A stretch of 64,000 bases of DNA from Halomarinibacterium sp034670265 (GTDB lineage: Bacteria; Bacteroidota; Bacteroidia; Flavobacteriales; Flavobacteriaceae). The position numbers were made by a program, and so were the translations under genes. Location of the stretch: contig JAXMNU010000006.1 of assembly GCA_034670265.1 (NCBI GenBank), forward strand, positions 124,001 to 188,000, read 5' to 3'. The notes beneath the pieces were generated by a model that did not search any database, was not told the origin of the DNA, and was given only the letters and a program-made list of their open reading frames with translations. This document shows, piece after piece, positions 60,885 through 64,000 of the stretch (its first letter is position 1; each line of letters starts with the position of its first letter).

Positions 60885-62663
60885 ATGAAAAATTTAGTCA
60901 ACCTACCATTCCTATTTTTTTTAGGAATATTATTAACCTTAGGCTCTTGCCAAAAAGAAGATAAAGAATTTATAGACGAAACTAATAACGAAGAAACCTT
61001 TACCGAAGGTTCTAACATTACAGCTTTACTAAGAAGCGCTTCACAAAATAATGGTACCATGGATAACCTTATTGATGGGAGTGATTGCTTCTCTGTGGTT
61101 TTTCCAATAGAAGTGTTTGCTAACGGTCAAAAACTAACATTAAATTCCATTGACGATATTCAGTTAGTGAGAGAAATTTTTGATCAATTTCCAAGTGACA
61201 CTGATACGTTAGACATTGTATTCCCAATACAAGTGGTTACTGAAGATTTTACGACTATCGATGTAGCCAATGCAAATGAATTGGCGTCTCTTGTTTCAAA
61301 TTGCACTAATAGTATTATAGATACGTATGCCTGTGTCGATTTTGTGTATCCCATTACGTGTTTTATCTACAATAATAATAATGAGCAGACGGGAAGTATT
61401 ACACTCAATAATGCACACGAGTGGCTAGATTATTTACTGTATTTGGAAACAGGAATTTACATAGCTATAGATTATCCAATGTCGGTTTTGGTAAATGGAC
61501 AAACCATTGTTGTAAACTCAAATCAAGAATTAATCGATGCTATATCTCAAGCCGATTGTAGTAATGATGATGGTGGCGGAAATACAGATCCTTCAGATTT
61601 TGAAAATTACTTAACTACGGGAGTATGGTATGTAACCTATTTCTTTGATGATTATGATGAAACAAGTGATTTTGTGGATTACGAATTCAGTTTTGCTGTA
61701 GACGGCTCTGCTGAAGCTACAAATGCAACTGGAAGTACACCTGGGACTTGGGATTTCTACGTAGATAGTGGAGTAGATAAAGTGGATTTATTCTTTGGTA
61801 CTACAAGTCCGCTAGATGAAATAGATGAAGACTGGGAAATTCTTGAAGTAACAAATGATATTATAAGATTAAAACACATAAGTGGAGGAGATGGAAGTGT
61901 AGATTTCCTAACGTATGAAAGAACTCCTTACAGCGGTGGCGGTGGAAACACCAATGCATTTATTGAAAACTTGGTAAATGGTTCTTGGTATGTTAATTTA
62001 CTTGATGATGATGGTAATGATGAAACCTGCGATTATGTAGACTATGAATTTGTATACAACATTAACGGTTCTGTGACAGCAACAAGCTTGTCGAACACAA
62101 AAAATGGATTCTGGACTGTAACCGATAGCGGTAGCGGATTAGATTTGGTGTTAAATTTTGAAATTGATAATCAAGACGATCCATTTGAGGACCTAAATGA
62201 TGACTGGGATATCACAGATTATGATGCACAACTTATCCAGTTAATGGATGTGAGTGGTGGAAATGGTGGTACAGACTACCTCAACTTTGGACGAGAGCCT
62301 CACACTGGCTGCGGTGGCGGCGGCGGCCAAGACCTTAATGATATTTTATTAAACGGGCCTTGGTATGTGGCTACTTATCTAGATGATGGTGATGATGAAA
62401 CCTACGACTATTATGGCTACAATCTTACATTTAATAGTGGAGGTAGTGTTGTTGCAGAAAATGGCACAAATACCTTTAACGGTACTTGGAGTGTCACAGG
62501 TTCTTCAACGCCAGACTTAATTCTTGATTTTGGAACACAGTTTCCTTTTGATGAATTTAATGACGACTGGGATGTGATTTCGTATAATGAAACAACCGTT
62601 AACTTAGAAGATGTGAGCGGTGGAAATGGCGGCACAGATACATTAATATTTCAAAAATTATAA
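60885..62663 (+). CDS. surface lipoprotein with two kinds of internal repeats
   Basis: This 592-residue lipoprotein (lipobox LGSC, C22) is followed by QKEDKE, which fits the Lys-acidic-acidic export signal of surface-exposed Bacteroidota lipoproteins. Residues ~65-228 hold four degenerate ~40-residue units with a (V/I)x(F/Y)P(I/M) strand, some followed by NGQ and a hydrophobic helix. Residues ~239-347, ~358-470 and ~483-592 are three copies of a ~110-residue module that starts with WY(V), has a DET motif and a DDWD-like motif, and ends SGGNGGTDYLxF. Glycine-rich linkers join them. I recognise no named domain; a lipocalin-like barrel is possible. It is divergent from the ECF sigma gene and carries the bipartite promoter element. 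Confidence 0.85.
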   Translation: MKNLVNLPFLFFLGILLTLGSCQKEDKEFIDETNNEETFTEGSNITALLRSASQNNGTMDNLIDGSDCFSVVFPIEVFANGQKLTLNSIDDIQLVREIFDQFPSDTDTLDIVFPIQVVTEDFTTIDVANANELASLVSNCTNSIIDTYACVDFVYPITCFIYNNNNEQTGSITLNNAHEWLDYLLYLETGIYIAIDYPMSVLVNGQTIVVNSNQELIDAISQADCSNDDGGGNTDPSDFENYLTTGVWYVTYFFDDYDETSDFVDYEFSFAVDGSAEATNATGSTPGTWDFYVDSGVDKVDLFFGTTSPLDEIDEDWEILEVTNDIIRLKHISGGDGSVDFLTYERTPYSGGGGNTNAFIENLVNGSWYVNLLDDDGNDETCDYVDYEFVYNINGSVTATSLSNTKNGFWTVTDSGSGLDLVLNFEIDNQDDPFEDLNDDWDITDYDAQLIQLMDVSGGNGGTDYLNFGREPHTGCGGGGGQDLNDILLNGPWYVATYLDDGDDETYDYYGYNLTFNSGGSVVAENGTNTFNGTWSVTGSSTPDLILDFGTQFPFDEFNDDWDVISYNETTVNLEDVSGGNGGTDTLIFQKL

Positions 62664-62684
62664 TAACAAAAATTAACAAACAAG

Positions 62685-63179
62685 ATGAAATTGAAAAATT
62701 TAAAATTAGCCCTTGTATTCTCTTTGGTTCTTGCTTTCATTAGCTGTAACAAGGATGATAGCTCAGAAAACTCTTCGACTCCCAACGAAACGAGCGCAGA
62801 TCAGACTTCACAAATTGCTGAAAGTGGAACCTGGAGAATCACAAGTTTTATAGATTCTGGTCAAGACGAAACAAATGATTTTACAGGCTACTCATTTACA
62901 TTTAAACAGGACGGCGTGTTAATTGCGACTAAAGGAAATGTAACTATTAATGGTGCTTGGTCTGTTACAGATGATAGTAGCAACTCATCAAGCGATGATG
63001 ATGGAAACTCATCAGACGACGATGACTTTAATATCTTCTTTGCCGTATCTGAAGATAGCGACTTTGAAGATTTAAACGACGATTGGGATTTTATCTCTAT
63101 TTCTACCTCAAAAATTGAATTAATAGATATTAGCGGTGGTAACGGTGGTACCGATTATCTAACTTTTGAGAAAAACTAA
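62685..63179 (+). CDS. surface lipoprotein with one copy of the repeat module
   Basis: This 164-residue lipoprotein (lipobox FISC, C21) continues NKDDSS, again a surface-export type signal. It contains one copy of the module seen three times in the preceding gene: a GTWRITSF start, DETNDF, an added Ser/Asp-rich stretch (SSSDDDGNSSDDDD), then LNDDWDF and SGGNGGTDYLTF at the end. It begins 21 bases after the preceding stop with no terminator between, so the two are co-transcribed. A stand-alone module suggests the domain folds independently. Function is unknown. Confidence 0.8.
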   Translation: MKLKNLKLALVFSLVLAFISCNKDDSSENSSTPNETSADQTSQIAESGTWRITSFIDSGQDETNDFTGYSFTFKQDGVLIATKGNVTINGAWSVTDDSSNSSSDDDGNSSDDDDFNIFFAVSEDSDFEDLNDDWDFISISTSKIELIDISGGNGGTDYLTFEKN

Positions 63180-63202
63180 ATAGCACTTTTTTTGTCCCCT
63201 AT

Positions 63203-63229
63203 AAAGCCCAAGTATTTGCTTGGGCTTTT
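63203..63229 (+). terminator. terminator after the lipoprotein operon
   Basis: AAAGCCCAAG (63203-63212) pairs with CTTGGGCTTT (63219-63228) around a 6-base loop, followed by a short T stretch. It lies 23 bases after the second lipoprotein stop. Confidence 0.85.
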
Positions 63230-63351
63230 GTTATATAATAAGGGATATATTAAGCCTATTTTAAACTAAAATGATAATACTCACCTTTTATAAAGCTAGG
63301 TTTCACTATTTTGCAATTTATTCTAATTCTCTTTAAAAAAATATATTTCAA

Positions 63352-64000
63352 TTGAAAAAGGTTTCTCATTGGATAAAATTTGGGGTTATTATCCTTGGTG
63401 TCTTCTTTTTCATTTTCTTTTTGAATATTAAATTCAAAGAAAATGAAAAGATAGCAAGGGCAGAGCGTTTGGAATCTATTCATGAGCGGATGGTGAATCA
63501 ATTTTCTTATTCTATAGATAATTTTGCAGGCCTTGTTTCTGGTATGAATACATTTATGAATTTATCGAACGATTTACCTTCTTCAGAACAATTTCAGGAA
63601 TTTGTTAAAACTCAATTTGGAGATATTAATCGCAATGATTCCATTGTTGTGTCTTACATAGATACATCCCACGTATTTAAATATAGTTTTACTCCTAATC
63701 AAATGGATCCAGCTCAACTAGTTGGTAAAAAAGTAATTAATTTAAGAAATAAGAAAGAAATTGAAAGCCTTGATAGACTACTTACAAAAGATGGATTGCA
63801 CCTATTTCCACCTATCAATTTAGTAGAAGGTTGGCCTGGACTTCCACTTAATTTTAGGGTTTATAGAGATGGAAAAGTGTTAGGGTATGTTGCGCCTATT
63901 ATAGATTTTAAATCAATTATTCAGCCAGTTTACGATGATGTTGCATCAAAAGAGTTTGTATTTCTTTTTCAAAATGAAGAAGGTCAAGATTTTGATAGGC
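63352..64000 (+). CDS. membrane-anchored sensor protein, N-terminal part (partial)
   Basis: A frame open from a TTG at 63352 to the window edge encodes at least 216 residues. It starts MKKVSHWIKFGVIILGVFFFIFFLNI, one transmembrane helix, then an extracytoplasmic domain of about 180 residues with FAGLVSGMNTFMNLSN and PIINxxxx-like later parts, a layout resembling CHASE sensor domains. A second transmembrane helix and a kinase, cyclase or other output domain would lie beyond the window. No ATG or GTG lies between the in-frame stop at 63334-63336 and the TTG, so TTG is the likely start. Confidence 0.65.
   Translation, partial: MKKVSHWIKFGVIILGVFFFIFFLNIKFKENEKIARAERLESIHERMVNQFSYSIDNFAGLVSGMNTFMNLSNDLPSSEQFQEFVKTQFGDINRNDSIVVSYIDTSHVFKYSFTPNQMDPAQLVGKKVINLRNKKEIESLDRLLTKDGLHLFPPINLVEGWPGLPLNFRVYRDGKVLGYVAPIIDFKSIIQPVYDDVASKEFVFLFQNEEGQDFDR

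Noticed and set aside
62417..62635. Antisense frame in the repeat lipoprotein
   Set aside because: It is produced by the Gly/Asp-rich codons of the repeat module and has no independent support.

Overview
The window reads as chromosomal DNA of a marine-type flavobacterium (Bacteroidota, Flavobacteriaceae). The grounds are its AT-rich composition, SusC/SusD pairs, two type IX secretion (T9SS) C-terminal sorting domains, families found mainly in this group (DUF5723, the DUF7033-type deacetylase relative, CtlX), promoter boxes of the Bacteroidota TTG-N20-TAnnTTTG type, and a ribosomal operon in which secY is followed directly by infA. I see no tRNA, rRNA, CRISPR array, insertion sequence or phage gene. 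No gap without a gene exceeds about 300 bases.

Layout. 1-9.8 kb is housekeeping: the tail of an Mpl-type muropeptide ligase, a DUF1569/PaiB-like pair, RadC, a deacetylase-like protein, a YjjG-type HAD phosphatase, a three-gene envelope operon around a DUF5723 protein, RarA, a rhomboid protease and an RlmB-type rRNA methyltransferase. 9.8-21.6 kb, all on the minus strand, holds one T9SS-secreted protein and two tandem SusC-SusD-small lipoprotein operons, each with its own promoter and a palindrome at its end. 21.7-23.4 kb is an Omp85-like barrel protein.

23.58-40.77 kb is the joined str/S10/spc/alpha ribosomal cluster (rpsL to rplQ, with fusA, secY, infA and rpoA) on the plus strand. It starts at a clear Bacteroidota promoter and ends at a strong terminator. 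rpmD and rpmJ are present but short. Four internal gaps (before rplC, rpsH, rpsD and rplQ) can fold and may be autoregulatory leaders. 40.8-49.7 kb carries carA, eno, an FG-GAP/T9SS protein, gltA, two pentein-fold guanidine hydrolases, an outer-membrane protein and a sugar acetyltransferase; most plus-strand units end in a clean terminator. 49.7-54.1 kb has an SDR/DUF2867 gene with duplicated remnants of its 3' end beside it, a hypothetical gene, a small membrane protein and argS. 54.1-56.7 kb is a TPR histidine kinase and a NarL-type regulator.

56.8-63.2 kb is the most distinctive region. An ECF sigma factor, a FecR anti-sigma factor and a FecA-like TonB receptor lie on the minus strand, divergent from two lipoproteins that share a repeated ~110-residue module. 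A bipartite 32-bp element, AGGTAGGGTAAAA-N10-CTGTTT(C/T)AG, sits at nearly the same distance upstream of fecR and of the first lipoprotein. This suggests one regulon in which the sigma factor drives its own anti-sigma/receptor genes and the surface lipoproteins. The window ends inside a membrane-anchored sensor gene.
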